Notes under the pieces: generated by a model
The model's database searches: none
Told to the model about the DNA's origin: nothing
What the model saw: only the letters and a program-made list of their open reading frames with translations
Position numbers and translations under genes: made by a program
Assembly (NCBI GenBank): GCA_965215855.1
Contig: CBDCER010000003.1
Location: 3,286,001 to 3,350,000, forward strand
Origin: J027 sp965215855
GTDB taxonomy: Bacteria > Chloroflexota > Anaerolineae > Aggregatilineales > J027
Direction: 5' to 3'
Length of the DNA: 64,000 bases
In this document: in pieces, positions 6,960-16,663 of the stretch
Numbering within the stretch: position 1 is the first letter of the stretch
Layout: the number at the start of each line of letters is the position of its first letter

Positions 6960-8648
6960 ATGAGTAGAGCTGAAACACTGGATTTCATTCGTAGTCACCC
7001 GAATGTAACTGTACTGATTGTAGGGGCCGGTGTGAACGGGATTGGGTTATTCCGTGATCTTGTATTGCAAGGTATTGACGTATTGCTGGTAGATCGTGGC
7101 GACTTTTGCTCTGGAGCCAGCGCCGCGTCGTCTCACATGGCGCATGGTGGCCTGCGCTATTTGGAGAATGGTGAATTTCGTCTGGTGCGTGAAGCTCTCC
7201 GCGAGCGAAACCTGTTGCTGCAAAATGCACCGCACTATGTCAAGCCTTTACCGACTACAGTACCAATTTTCGGCTGGTTGTCCGGTTTATTCAATGCGCC
7301 ATTGAAATTCCTGCGTCTGCGGGATAGACCAGGGAATCGAGGGGCATTGGTCATCAAAATTGGGCTGACGCTCTATGATTGGTTTGCCCGGCACTACCGA
7401 TCCATGCCACGCCATAAGTTCATGCTACGCAAGAAGTCGTTGGAATTACGCCCCAAACTGAACTCCGATATTGTCTGCACGGTGACATATTACGATGCCT
7501 GGATGCCAAGCCCTGAGCGTATTTGTGTTGAAATGGTTTTGGATACTGAGGTAATGTCGCCCGATGCGCGTGCGGTGAATTATCTGAGTTTGGTGGAGGG
7601 AGCCGGAGATACAGTTACATTGTGCGATGAACTTTCCGGTGAGATGTTGGACATCAAGCCGCAGATTGTGGTGAATGCCGCCGGACCCTGGATTGACTTT
7701 GCCAATGGTGCTTTGCAACAACAAACACGCTTTATCGGCGGCACAAAAGGCTCGCATCTGGTCGTCGATCACCCTGAATTGCATGAGGCCACGCATGGCA
7801 GCGAGATGTTCTTTGAAAACAAAGATGGCCGCATCTGCCTGTTTTTCCCCCTACAAGACCGTGTATTGATTGGCACAACCGACATTCCTATCGAGAATCC
7901 CGACGATGCAATGTGTACTGAAGAGGAAGAGGATTATATTCTGGGGACGCTCCGACTAGTTTTCCCAGATATGCACGTTGATCGTTCGCATATCGTCTTC
8001 AAATTCAGTGGTGTGCGTCCCTTACCCTATAGTGATGCTGAAACACCCGGCCAAATCAGCCGTGACCACAGCATTGAGATCATGGAACCCGGCAATGGGA
8101 TAGCCTTTCCAGTTTACTCATTAGTTGGCGGCAAGTGGACGACATTCCGTGCCTTTGCTGAACAGACGGCTGACAAGATTTTGGAACGTCTGGGAAAGCA
8201 ACGCCAGAGCAGCACCGAACATATGGCAATTGGCGGAGGGAAAGGGTTTCCGCGTAGCAACATTGATCACCAGCAATGGCTAGCGGCGTTGCGACAGAAA
8301 ACAGGCTTGGCCGAAGATCGCTTGCAAATATTGTTGGAACGTTATGGTACACGGGCTGAAATTGTTGCTGACTATTTGGTGGCTGGAGATGACAGTGCCT
8401 TGCAACACCAACCTGACCATAGTCGCCGCGAAGTTCTATTCCTGGCCGGGCAAGAGAAAATCATTCATCTAGACGACCTACTGTTGCGTCGGACTTCACT
8501 GGCGATGCTGGGTAAAGTAACTCAGTCTTCGCTGGAAGAAATTGGTCAGGTCGTAGGCGAAGGGTTAGGGTGGTCAACTGAGCAAAAAGAGCAAGAAATT
8601 CAACGTACTGCTGAGTTGCTGACGAATCATCACGGTATGTCTTTATGA
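6960..8648 (+). CDS. glpD: FAD-dependent glycerol-3-phosphate dehydrogenase
   Basis: 562 residues from ATG 6960; an upstream extension would overlap the divergent cytochrome gene and lacks family similarity. The FAD-binding GAGVNG lies at residues 22-27, followed by LVDRGDFCSGASAASS and HGGLRYL, as in GlpD. Later blocks include GTTDIPIENPDD and the VGGKWTTFR segment. The enzyme oxidises sn-glycerol 3-phosphate to dihydroxyacetone phosphate at the membrane, feeding electrons to quinone. glpK lies about 1.7 kb away on the other strand, so glycerol use is encoded locally but not as one operon. Confidence 0.94.
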   Translation: MSRAETLDFIRSHPNVTVLIVGAGVNGIGLFRDLVLQGIDVLLVDRGDFCSGASAASSHMAHGGLRYLENGEFRLVREALRERNLLLQNAPHYVKPLPTTVPIFGWLSGLFNAPLKFLRLRDRPGNRGALVIKIGLTLYDWFARHYRSMPRHKFMLRKKSLELRPKLNSDIVCTVTYYDAWMPSPERICVEMVLDTEVMSPDARAVNYLSLVEGAGDTVTLCDELSGEMLDIKPQIVVNAAGPWIDFANGALQQQTRFIGGTKGSHLVVDHPELHEATHGSEMFFENKDGRICLFFPLQDRVLIGTTDIPIENPDDAMCTEEEEDYILGTLRLVFPDMHVDRSHIVFKFSGVRPLPYSDAETPGQISRDHSIEIMEPGNGIAFPVYSLVGGKWTTFRAFAEQTADKILERLGKQRQSSTEHMAIGGGKGFPRSNIDHQQWLAALRQKTGLAEDRLQILLERYGTRAEIVADYLVAGDDSALQHQPDHSRREVLFLAGQEKIIHLDDLLLRRTSLAMLGKVTQSSLEEIGQVVGEGLGWSTEQKEQEIQRTAELLTNHHGMSL

Positions 8649-9130
8649 CCCAGGATCGTTGGTTGCGCCGCAAGTGGACATTCTGCGCCTATGGAAAGAA
8701 AGTGGTTTTCATCAAGAGTCGCAGCGAACGTACCGAACATGTCTTGATGAAAACCTTTCTCTGGGCTTTGTATCTGCCACAATACCCGATGCTCAGAGTC
8801 GAGACCCGTATTGGAGATCGTTATAAGCCAGATGTTGTGGCGCTAGACGATGAAGGGTATCCTGTTTTTTGGGGCGAGGCGGGACAGGTGGGGGTCCAGA
8901 AGATACGCTCATTGCTACGGCGTTATCCCCAAACCCATTTTGCGATGGGTAAATGGCACACCAATCTCAACCCCCATATTGAGATTGTCCAGAACGCACG
9001 CGAAGGGAGTCATCATACGGCTCCCTTCGACTTCATCCGCTTTGCCAATCGCTGTGCCGAGCGTTTCATTGATGATGTCGACCACATTCACATCAATTTT
9101 GAGGATGTGGAGTGGTATCGCCTGGAATGA
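8645..9130 (+). CDS. Uncharacterised protein, possible PD-(D/E)XK/YaeQ-like fold
   Basis: 161 residues. The ATG overlaps the glpD stop in an ATGA junction, so the two genes are probably translationally coupled. A central block RYKPDVVALDDEGYPVFWGE reads as P-D-x(n)-E-x-G, reminiscent of a degenerate PD-(D/E)XK nuclease core and of YaeQ-type proteins, and is followed by a KIRSLLRRY helix. No membrane segment or signal is present. The fold assignment is tentative and no activity can be claimed. Its 3' end is 13 bp from the convergent HEAT-repeat gene. Confidence 0.75.
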   Translation: MTQDRWLRRKWTFCAYGKKVVFIKSRSERTEHVLMKTFLWALYLPQYPMLRVETRIGDRYKPDVVALDDEGYPVFWGEAGQVGVQKIRSLLRRYPQTHFAMGKWHTNLNPHIEIVQNAREGSHHTAPFDFIRFANRCAERFIDDVDHIHINFEDVEWYRLE

Positions 9131-9143
9131 GTTTGATTAATCT

Positions 9144-10349
9144 TCAATCATGATCGTGTTCCCATGCTGCCAAAAACGCTTCGGGATCGAAATTGTCTTG
9201 ATTTTCTACCCACGTCTTCAGTGCAGCAATTGCCAATGGAGTGCCAATGGATCTGAGAACTTTAGCGGCAAGCACGCCCACACTGCTTCCTCCAAAATAA
9301 TGTGTTTTCCCGCTGTCGGTCAAGTGCCGCACCAACACCGGAACCGCTCGTGGATCACCAATTTCACCTAGCGCATACACTGCACTTTGTCGTCCTAAAG
9401 GATCATCCTCGGCGGCTTCATTTTGTAGGTAAGCAATCAGAGACTTTACCGCCCGCGCGTCACCGATGCGGCCCAGAGCCGTTACAGCACATCTATGAAC
9501 TAATTCAACTTCATCGTTTATGCTGTTTAGCAACGCCTTTACTGCCTGTGTACCACCGATTGTACCCAACGCGACAGCAGCATTGGCGCGGGTATTCGAG
9601 TCTTCATGGTTGAGGTAGTCTAGCAACGGCTCTGCTGCTCGTGCATCACCGATGTTGCCCAGCGCGATAATGGCATTGGTGCGGGTATTTGCGTCTGCAT
9701 GATTAAGGCAGTCCAACAACGGAAGTACCGCTGGTTCACCAATTTTGCTCAACGTTCTGGCGGCTTCGAAGCCAACATCGTCATCTTCATCGCTGAGGTA
9801 GATAATCAATGACTCTACTGCCCGTGCATCTCCAATGAGGCCAAGTGCTTCGGCAACATACTTGCGGGCCGAGGCACTCCCATCTCTCAGGCTTGCAATA
9901 AGAGGAAGTACCGCCTGTTTACCAATATTACTGAGTCCCTTGGCAACATTGGATTGGAGACCTTGCAGCGATTGGGCTTGTTCTCCATTCAAGTAGTCGA
10001 TCATCGGCTCTACTGCCCGTTCATCGCCAATATCTCCTAATGTACAGGCAACCCAGTAACGATGTTCGTTTTCTGGATCATTGAGATAAGCAATCAACGC
10101 TTCCACAGCCCGTGTGTCACCAATTTCACCTAACGCCCATACCGCTGAATAACAAACATCCTTGTCTTCGTCATCCAAACAGGTTGTCAGAGGCTCTACT
10201 GCCCGCGCATCACGGATCTTGCCTAATGCGTTGGCTGCCCACCCGCGAAATTCAGGGTTTTTGTGGTGTAGTTGCTCAATCAAACTCTGTACATCGCCTT
10301 CGGCTTGCAGTTTCATCATTAGCGAAAAATCATTGTCGAATATTGACAT
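9144..10349 (-). CDS. HEAT-repeat (PBS lyase-type) protein
   Basis: 401 residues made almost entirely of about eleven to twelve 31-residue HEAT units with the consensus ALGxIGDxRAVEPLIxYL, forming an alpha solenoid. Such proteins bind other proteins or modify phycobilins in cyanobacteria; nothing here indicates pigment chemistry, so a scaffold role is more likely. The start MSIFDNDFSLMMKLQ precedes the first repeat. The gene is downstream of glpK on the same strand (35 bp gap) and may be co-transcribed with it. Internal repeats make the DNA partly repetitive at about 93 bp periods. Confidence 0.88.
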   Translation of the reverse strand: MSIFDNDFSLMMKLQAEGDVQSLIEQLHHKNPEFRGWAANALGKIRDARAVEPLTTCLDDEDKDVCYSAVWALGEIGDTRAVEALIAYLNDPENEHRYWVACTLGDIGDERAVEPMIDYLNGEQAQSLQGLQSNVAKGLSNIGKQAVLPLIASLRDGSASARKYVAEALGLIGDARAVESLIIYLSDEDDDVGFEAARTLSKIGEPAVLPLLDCLNHADANTRTNAIIALGNIGDARAAEPLLDYLNHEDSNTRANAAVALGTIGGTQAVKALLNSINDEVELVHRCAVTALGRIGDARAVKSLIAYLQNEAAEDDPLGRQSAVYALGEIGDPRAVPVLVRHLTDSGKTHYFGGSSVGVLAAKVLRSIGTPLAIAALKTWVENQDNFDPEAFLAAWEHDHD

Positions 10350-10383
10350 GTACTGGTCCTATCTAAGCTATCTATCAGAGTAA

Positions 10384-11880
10384 TTATGCCTCCATCCAAT
10401 TTCGCGCCCGCTCGACAGCCTTGCGCCATCCGGCAATCATCGCCTGGCGTTTGTCATCGCTGATTGCCGGCTCAAATATCCGGTCTCTGGCCCAATTCGC
10501 TACCAACCTGTCAGTGGATTCCCAGAAACCAGTCGCCAACCCAGCCAGATAAGCGGCTCCCAACGCCGTTGTTTCCGTCACCGCTGGACGCTCAACGGGA
10601 ACGCCCAGCAAATCAGCTTGAATCTGCATCAGCAAGTTATTAGCTGCCGCACCACCATCCACCCGCAGCGTTGCCAGTTCAATATCAGGGGTATCGTTGT
10701 TCATGGCTTCCAGAATATCCAGACTTTGGAATGCAATTGCCTCCAGCGTAGCTCGCGCCAGATGGTGTTTGTTCGCGCCGCGTGTCAATCCCAGGATCGT
10801 TCCGCGTGCGTATGGGTCCCAATAAGGCGCTCCCAGACCCACAAACGCGGGAACGACATAAACCCCGTTTGAATCCGATACCTGCGATGCTAACGTTTCG
10901 ATTTCGGCGGCGGATTGAATGATTCCTAGTTCATCACGTAACCATTGCACGGCGGCTCCGGCGATGAAGACGCTGCCTTCTAGCGCGTAAATCATCGGCT
11001 GGTCTGCGCCGAGTTTCCAGCCGACGGTTGTCAATAATCCCGCATCTGAAGCGACGGGTTGTTCACCTGTATTCAACAGCAGGAAACAGCCGGTTCCATA
11101 CGTATTCTTTGCCAATCCTGGACTATAGCAAGCCTGTCCGAAAGTAGCTGCTTGCTGGTCGCCCGCAATACCGGCCACCGGAATCGGGCTGCCCAGCAGC
11201 GTTGTTTCGCCATAGACTTCGCTCGATGGACGCACATTAGGCAAGATGCTGCGCGGGATATTCAGGCGGGCCAATATCTCATCATCCCAGTCGCCAGTAT
11301 AAATATTGTAGAGCAGGGTGCGCGAGGCATTGCTGACATCGGTGATGTGCAGATCGCCGCTGGTCAAATTCCACACCAGCCAACTATCCACGGTGCCAAA
11401 TGCTAATTCCCCAGCCTCGGCGCGTTGGCGGGCATTGGGAACGTTATCCAGCAGCCAGGCGACTTTTGTGCCCGAAAAATATGCATCGGTGACTAGACCC
11501 GTTTTTTGCCGAATCACCTGGTCGAAGCCTTCTGCCTTCAAAGTTTCGCATAGAGAAGCCGTGCGGCGGCATTGCCAGACAATTGCATGGTAAATGGGTT
11601 CGCTCGTTTGCCGGTCCCAGATGATAGTGGTTTCGCGTTGGTTGGTGATACCCAGAGCGGCGATGTCGCTGGCTTGCAATCCCGCTTTTTGGACAGCATC
11701 TTTGGCAACTTGGGCCTGTGTCTCCCAAATTTCACGAGCATCATGCTCGACCCAGCCTGCCTGGGGATAATGTTGTGTGAACTCTTGCTGGCTGACAGCC
11801 AGGATTTGGCCGTTGTGGTCAAAGAGAATAGCGCGGGAACTAGTGGTTCCCTGATCCAGTGCCAGAATAGTGTGGGGCAT
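10384..11880 (-). CDS. glpK: Glycerol kinase
   Basis: 498 residues, the typical GlpK length. The N-terminal ATP-binding segment LALDQGTTSSRAILFD and the FGGY motifs (GIAGDQQAATFGQA, and GLTRGANKHHLARATLEA near the C-terminus) are intact. It phosphorylates glycerol to sn-glycerol 3-phosphate, the GlpD substrate. No glycerol facilitator gene is seen in the window. SD-like AAAGGAG lies just upstream of ATG 11880. Confidence 0.96.
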   Translation of the reverse strand: MPHTILALDQGTTSSRAILFDHNGQILAVSQQEFTQHYPQAGWVEHDAREIWETQAQVAKDAVQKAGLQASDIAALGITNQRETTIIWDRQTSEPIYHAIVWQCRRTASLCETLKAEGFDQVIRQKTGLVTDAYFSGTKVAWLLDNVPNARQRAEAGELAFGTVDSWLVWNLTSGDLHITDVSNASRTLLYNIYTGDWDDEILARLNIPRSILPNVRPSSEVYGETTLLGSPIPVAGIAGDQQAATFGQACYSPGLAKNTYGTGCFLLLNTGEQPVASDAGLLTTVGWKLGADQPMIYALEGSVFIAGAAVQWLRDELGIIQSAAEIETLASQVSDSNGVYVVPAFVGLGAPYWDPYARGTILGLTRGANKHHLARATLEAIAFQSLDILEAMNNDTPDIELATLRVDGGAAANNLLMQIQADLLGVPVERPAVTETTALGAAYLAGLATGFWESTDRLVANWARDRIFEPAISDDKRQAMIAGWRKAVERARNWMEA

Positions 11881-12049
11881 CGCTCACTCCTTTTGTATAT
11901 GGGGATCATTAGCCTCTCTATGATACCGCGTGTGCGTGATTCTTGCGGCGGATTGTATCCTAAATTCTGGGGGGGCGTTTTCGGACTGTGCCAGTTTGTT
12001 TTAAAATTAAGAATAAGAATTATTGAGGTTTATCAAAGTGAGATAGACA

Positions 12050-13375
12050 ATGTCCGACGAAATTCTAAAACGAGCGGTGGCGCTGGCAAAATCTGGTAAA
12101 AATGTTGAAGCATTGAAAATCCTCAAATCATATCTTCGTCAAAACCCAAAGGATGTGCGTGGGTGGTGGGCCGTTGCCAATATTACCGATAACCCCAAGA
12201 TCAAGCGCGAGAGTTTGCAACGGGTGTTGACCCTTAAACCAGATCATGCCAAAGCACGTCAGATGGTGGCGGTGATGGAGAAGGCGCAACAAGCAACTGA
12301 ACAACCCGAATGGCTCGTGGCGGCTTTGTCCGAGGAACCTGTCGATGCTGATTCATTTCCGCCCGAATCGGTTGGTGATGATGTTCCATCGGATGACGCT
12401 TTTGAAATGTTTGCATCAGCGAAGCCGCGCAAAACTCCGCAACAACCAGATATTGATGAAAAAGCTTATCTGGACAATATTCTGAAGAAGAAACAGACTC
12501 AGACGATGACCAAGCCAGTATCAAGTGGCAGCGACAATTCCGGTCTATACCTGCTGTTAGGTGTGGTAGCCGTTGGTGCGGTGGCGTTGGTGGTGATTCT
12601 CTTAGTTGTCACACAATTGCTCAAGGATGACACGTCTTCCAGTTCTAGCTCTGGCGCTGCTTCGGCGGGTCCAGGCTCGTCTATGACCCTATCAAAAACT
12701 GCCAGTAATCAGTACTTAACGGTTAATCATCCGGCAGCGTGGCAGAGCCAGACCACTGAATTCAATACCATTGTGATTTCAACACGTCCGATCAGCACAG
12801 GGGACATCAATCCTTATCGTGTAATTACCGACCTCGAATTGCGCTCGACCCCCTGGGCGGTTTATTCACGATTAGAGTATTGGTGGAAATATTATTGGGA
12901 AATAGATTTCGGGGCCGAGGATTTTGTGGCTTTGTTCGAGGCAGGGTTGACTGGCAATGATTCCGATTATGAGTTTATTTCTGATGAGGAACTTGTGCTT
13001 ATTTCAATCCAATCAATTCCAGGCCACAGCCGACGAAGCTATAGTGCTGAACAAGCAGTGACCTGGGTCGGTCAATTTTTCGAGGGAGAACTCGAAGATT
13101 CATATCTTGGCGCGGTGCAAACAATAGATATGCAGCAAGAAAGCATTGACATTGGCGGGCGACCGGGAACGTTTTCCAGAATCATGATGGCAATTGAATA
13201 TGAGGATTGGTGGGGCGATACCTATCAGTCCTATAGCACCCTCTATTTTGCGGCCTTCCTGGATGGCGATGTGGAGCATCTGTTCTTGTTGACCACGCAG
13301 GAAACCAGTGCTGGTGCATGGGAAACAATAGCTCGGAACATGGTCGAGTCGATTCACCTGAAAGATGGCAATTAG
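12050..13375 (+). CDS. Membrane-anchored protein with N-terminal TPR-like domain
   Basis: 441 residues. Residues 1-75 form a TPR-like helical pair region (KILKSYLRQNPKDVRGWWAVAN). A disordered acidic linker follows, then one transmembrane helix at about 163-190, a short Ser/Gly-rich spacer and a C-terminal extracytoplasmic domain of about 220 residues. The latter begins YLTVNHPAAWQ, reminiscent of PsbP-like folds, though that is only a resemblance. A candidate promoter TTGTTT-17-ATTATT ends about 26 bp before the start. A GNRA-loop terminator follows the gene. The function is unknown. Confidence 0.8.
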   Translation: MSDEILKRAVALAKSGKNVEALKILKSYLRQNPKDVRGWWAVANITDNPKIKRESLQRVLTLKPDHAKARQMVAVMEKAQQATEQPEWLVAALSEEPVDADSFPPESVGDDVPSDDAFEMFASAKPRKTPQQPDIDEKAYLDNILKKKQTQTMTKPVSSGSDNSGLYLLLGVVAVGAVALVVILLVVTQLLKDDTSSSSSSGAASAGPGSSMTLSKTASNQYLTVNHPAAWQSQTTEFNTIVISTRPISTGDINPYRVITDLELRSTPWAVYSRLEYWWKYYWEIDFGAEDFVALFEAGLTGNDSDYEFISDEELVLISIQSIPGHSRRSYSAEQAVTWVGQFFEGELEDSYLGAVQTIDMQQESIDIGGRPGTFSRIMMAIEYEDWWGDTYQSYSTLYFAAFLDGDVEHLFLLTTQETSAGAWETIARNMVESIHLKDGN

Positions 13376-13421
13376 ACCTTCAATATAGCTTGAAGCTCCT
13401 ATCAGCCAGTGTTATACTCGC

Positions 13422-13454
13422 GCTGGGATTGCGAAATCCCAGCATTTTCGTTTT
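13422..13454 (+). terminator. Rho-independent terminator
   Basis: A perfect 9 bp stem GCTGGGATT / AATCCCAGC closed by a GCGA (GNRA) tetraloop is followed by ATTTTCGTTTT. It ends the TPR membrane protein gene and lies just upstream of the sucC start region. Confidence 0.85.
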
Positions 13455-13498
13455 GAATTCAAATATAATTGAGGTTTATCTCCTATGGAGGAATATGC

Positions 13499-14668
13499 GT
13501 GAATCTTCACGAGTATCAGGCAAAATATCGTTTTGCTGAGTTTGGCATTCCTATCCCACGCGGTAAAGTAGCCCACACCCCGGATGAAGCCTATGACATC
13601 GCCGACGAGTTTGACAGTTTGGTGGTTGTCAAGGCGCAAGTGTTCACTGGCGGGCGTGGCAAGGCAGGGGGTGTCAAACTTGCCAAGACTCCCGACGAAG
13701 CTCGCGCTAATGCCGAAGCGATTCTGGGCATGGACATCAAAGGGCATACGGTCCATAAAGTATTGATTGACCCCGGAGCCAATATCAAGAATGAGATTTA
13801 TCTGGCCGTGACCAATGATCGTGCTGCCCGCTGCCCACTTATTATGGCGAGTGCTGAAGGTGGCATGGACATCGAAGAAGTCAACCGCACCATGCCAGAG
13901 AAAATATTGCGGGTTCATATCGACCCCATTCTGGGCTTACGCAATTATCAACTGGTCGCACTAGCATCTGGTATTGGTCTGTCGCGTGAGCTTTGGAAGC
14001 AATTCTTTAAAGTTGGGCGAGGCCTCTATAACTGCTTTACCGGAAGTGATGCAACACTCTGCGAAATTAATCCTTTGGCAGTGGTTGAACAAGATGGCGA
14101 GTTGATGCTAAAGGCGTTGGATGGCAAGATGACGCTGGATGATAACGGCCTTTATCGCCACAAGGACCTGGCCGAGCAGCGTGATACTTCCGCTGATCCG
14201 ATTGAAGAGATTCAGGCGCGTGAAGCAGACTTGAATTACGTCAAATTGGATGGGCAAATTGGCTGCATGGTCAATGGTGCTGGTCTGGCGATGGCGACAA
14301 TGGATTTGACAGCTCATTTCGGTGAAGAATATGGCATCGGTCCAGCGAATTTCCTGGACGTGAGTGGTGGCGCAGGTGCCGATAAAGTGGCGACAGCCTT
14401 GCGGATCATTCTGGCCGACGAGAGTGTACAAGCGATTCTCATTAACATATTCGGCGGAATCACCCGTTGTGATGAGGTGGCACGCGGTATCCTGGCGGCG
14501 TTGGAGGAAGTGCCCACTGATCTGCCGATGGTCATTCGGCTGGCAGGAACCAATCAGGACGAGGGGCTGCAAATCCTCACAGATGCTCAACTTTCAAATG
14601 TGACTGGTGCGAAGTCTCTGTATGAAGCGGCCCAGAAAGCCGTCGAGATTGTGCGAGGAGCGAAGTAA
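13499..14668 (+). CDS. sucC: Succinyl-CoA synthetase, beta subunit (ADP/GDP-forming)
   Basis: 389 residues from GTG 13499. GGAGGA at 13487-13492 fixes this start, and the N-terminus then reads VNLHEYQAK, as in the family. The ATP-grasp segment GGRGKAGGVKLAKTPDEA and the C-terminal domain with NIFGGITRCDEVA are present. With SucD it interconverts succinyl-CoA and succinate with NTP formation in the TCA cycle. It is followed after 3 bp by sucD, a standard operon. TATAAT at 13464-13469 may be its -10 box. Confidence 0.96.
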   Translation: MNLHEYQAKYRFAEFGIPIPRGKVAHTPDEAYDIADEFDSLVVVKAQVFTGGRGKAGGVKLAKTPDEARANAEAILGMDIKGHTVHKVLIDPGANIKNEIYLAVTNDRAARCPLIMASAEGGMDIEEVNRTMPEKILRVHIDPILGLRNYQLVALASGIGLSRELWKQFFKVGRGLYNCFTGSDATLCEINPLAVVEQDGELMLKALDGKMTLDDNGLYRHKDLAEQRDTSADPIEEIQAREADLNYVKLDGQIGCMVNGAGLAMATMDLTAHFGEEYGIGPANFLDVSGGAGADKVATALRIILADESVQAILINIFGGITRCDEVARGILAALEEVPTDLPMVIRLAGTNQDEGLQILTDAQLSNVTGAKSLYEAAQKAVEIVRGAK

Positions 14669-14671
14669 GAT

Positions 14672-15529
14672 ATGGCAATTCTGATTGATAATAACACAAG
14701 GGTCATCGTACAGGGCATCACAGGCCGCCAGGGCAATTTCCATGCACAGCAGATGATTGACTATGGTACAGCAGTTGTCGGCGGAGTGACGCCTGGAAAA
14801 GGCGGCGAATGGGTACTGGGTAAGCCGGTATTCGATACGGTACAAATGGCTAAAGATGCGACTGAGGCCAATTGCACGGTGATTTTTGTGCCACCAGCTT
14901 TTGCTGCGGATGCGATCCTTGAAGCGATTGATGCCGAAATTGAACTGATTGTTGCCATTACTGAAGGTATTCCCGTGGCAGATATGATGATGGTGCGAGC
15001 GCGTCTCGATCAAAGTCGCTCGCGATTGGTGGGGGCAAATTGCCCTGGACTCTTGACACCGGAGCAATCCAAAGTTGGCATTATGCCGGGCTTTATCTCT
15101 ACCCCTGGCTCTGTCGGTGTTGTTTCCAAAAGTGGGACGCTGACCTACGAAGCCGTTTATGCTATGACGCAGCGGGGTATTGGGCAGACAACCTGTGTAG
15201 GGATTGGCGGAGATCCGGTCAATGGCACCAACTTTATTGACGCACTGCAATTGTTTGAAGAAGACCCGATGACTGAAAAGGTGGTACTCATCGGTGAAAT
15301 CGGTGGGACAGATGAGCAAAAGGCTGCCGATTTCATTCATAAGCACATGACCAAACCGGTTGTGGCATTTGTAGCCGGACAGCGTGCGCCTGAAGGTAAG
15401 ACTATGGGCCATGCTGGCGCATTGGTCGAGGGTAATGTCGGGACTGCTGCTGAGAAGATCGAGAAGTTCCAGTCAGTGGGGGTGCGCGTGGCTGACTACC
15501 CAGAACAGATTCCTGATTTGCTCGTCTAA
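14672..15529 (+). CDS. sucD: Succinyl-CoA synthetase, alpha subunit
   Basis: 285 residues, the usual length. The N-terminal CoA-binding Rossmann domain has VQGITGRQGNFHAQQM. The C-terminal ligase domain carries the phosphohistidine-loop context GKTMGHAGALVEG, with the active His expected there. It forms the catalytic complex with SucC encoded immediately upstream. No other TCA genes are adjacent. Confidence 0.96.
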   Translation: MAILIDNNTRVIVQGITGRQGNFHAQQMIDYGTAVVGGVTPGKGGEWVLGKPVFDTVQMAKDATEANCTVIFVPPAFAADAILEAIDAEIELIVAITEGIPVADMMMVRARLDQSRSRLVGANCPGLLTPEQSKVGIMPGFISTPGSVGVVSKSGTLTYEAVYAMTQRGIGQTTCVGIGGDPVNGTNFIDALQLFEEDPMTEKVVLIGEIGGTDEQKAADFIHKHMTKPVVAFVAGQRAPEGKTMGHAGALVEGNVGTAAEKIEKFQSVGVRVADYPEQIPDLLV

Positions 15530-15540
15530 GTCATCTACCG

Positions 15541-15568
15541 GTGGGGTATTCGTGAGTGGATACCCCGC
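15541..15568 (+). terminator. Hairpin after sucD, possible terminator
   Basis: A 9 bp stem GTGGGGTAT / ATACCCCGC (one G-T pair) with a 10 nt loop. The downstream tract is only CTTCTTG, so termination may be weak. Confidence 0.5.
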
Positions 15569-15600
15569 TTCTTGTCGGTTGAGCGACGGTGTTCTGTTGG

Positions 15601-15628
15601 TTACAACATATTTGGGACGTGCTATAAT
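15601..15628 (+). promoter_or_regulatory. Promoter TTACAA-16-TATAAT with extended -10
   Basis: -35 TTACAA at 15601-15606 and -10 TATAAT at 15623-15628, preceded by TGC (extended -10). It is 37 bp upstream of the GTG at 15665. Confidence 0.65.
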
Positions 15629-15664
15629 CCTGTTCTGGCAAGAATAGGCTGAGGTCAACCACAA

Positions 15665-16663
15665 GTGCATGATAGCGAACATCTGACAGATACGAAACCT
15701 AAACGCCCGTCGGAATTGCAGCAACCGCCGCCGGATGCCAGTTGGACAGCCCCAATTGACACCACCAATTTGCTCTCCCCGGAGGATAATAGGCCTACCA
15801 GGGAAGGTCGCTGGCTATCACTCTTGGTGGTGATGGCAACGTCGTGTTTGTGTGTGGTGCTGATTTCGTTGAGTGCGCTGGCGGGCTATCGCGATGAGTT
15901 GCACGAGATTCAGACTGATGAAGCCCGTGATCTCAGGGCAACCGTTGTCTATCAATATGATCTGGCGCTTGGAAATCAGGAGAATGGGTTATGGATCCTG
16001 GCCTATGAGCGCCTGGAATGGATTGCCACTGAGATGCCCGACTATCTAGATGTGGCGGGCCGAATGAAGACTATTGAACCGATTTTGTCCTATACTCCCT
16101 CGCCCCTGCCATCGGCAACCCCATCACACACATTAACACCCACGACCATCCCCATTCCTACCAATACCCCTACACCAACGGTTCTACCTGTTGAGGCATA
16201 TTTCTCCCAGGCTCAGACGTATTCCGATTTTGGGCATTATGAAGACGCGATTATTTGGTTAGACATTGTTATCGCTGAAGACCCGACCTATCGTCGTGCT
16301 GAAGTGGATAGCATGTTGTTTGAAGCATTAACCAGCCAGGCCAGACTTTACTTTACTGCTCAAAATCCAGTAGACGAATCTGGTGCAAATGGCCTGCCCG
16401 GCAATCAATTGGCGCGTGGTATCACGTTCACCAATCGGGCGCAAGAAATATACAACCAACGACCATCGGTGGGGCAGCCGGACGATATTCCAACATTTGA
16501 TGCTCATGTGGTTGAACTTTTTCTATCTGCTCAGAGTTATATAAATAGCGGACAACCTGATTTGGCGATTCCTGTGTTAGAGAGGTTGTGTAATCTAAGT
16601 TGTTTCTGGGGATATGGTGGGGTTAGTGTTCAGGATTTAAGGGCACAAGTGGGCCTTCAATAA
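15665..16663 (+). CDS. Single-pass membrane protein with Thr/Pro linker and TPR-like exterior
   Basis: 332 residues from GTG 15665. The cytoplasmic N-terminus (about 55 residues) is Pro-rich. One transmembrane helix lies at about 56-78. After a helical region (about 85-137) comes a Thr/Pro/Ser-rich linker (about 140-178), typical of exported Anaerolineae-type proteins. The remainder is helical with TPR-like spacing (AQTYSDFGHYEDAIIWLDI). No enzymatic motif is seen. It follows sucCD but has its own promoter at 15601-15628. The function is unknown. Confidence 0.75.
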   Translation: MHDSEHLTDTKPKRPSELQQPPPDASWTAPIDTTNLLSPEDNRPTREGRWLSLLVVMATSCLCVVLISLSALAGYRDELHEIQTDEARDLRATVVYQYDLALGNQENGLWILAYERLEWIATEMPDYLDVAGRMKTIEPILSYTPSPLPSATPSHTLTPTTIPIPTNTPTPTVLPVEAYFSQAQTYSDFGHYEDAIIWLDIVIAEDPTYRRAEVDSMLFEALTSQARLYFTAQNPVDESGANGLPGNQLARGITFTNRAQEIYNQRPSVGQPDDIPTFDAHVVELFLSAQSYINSGQPDLAIPVLERLCNLSCFWGYGGVSVQDLRAQVGLQ

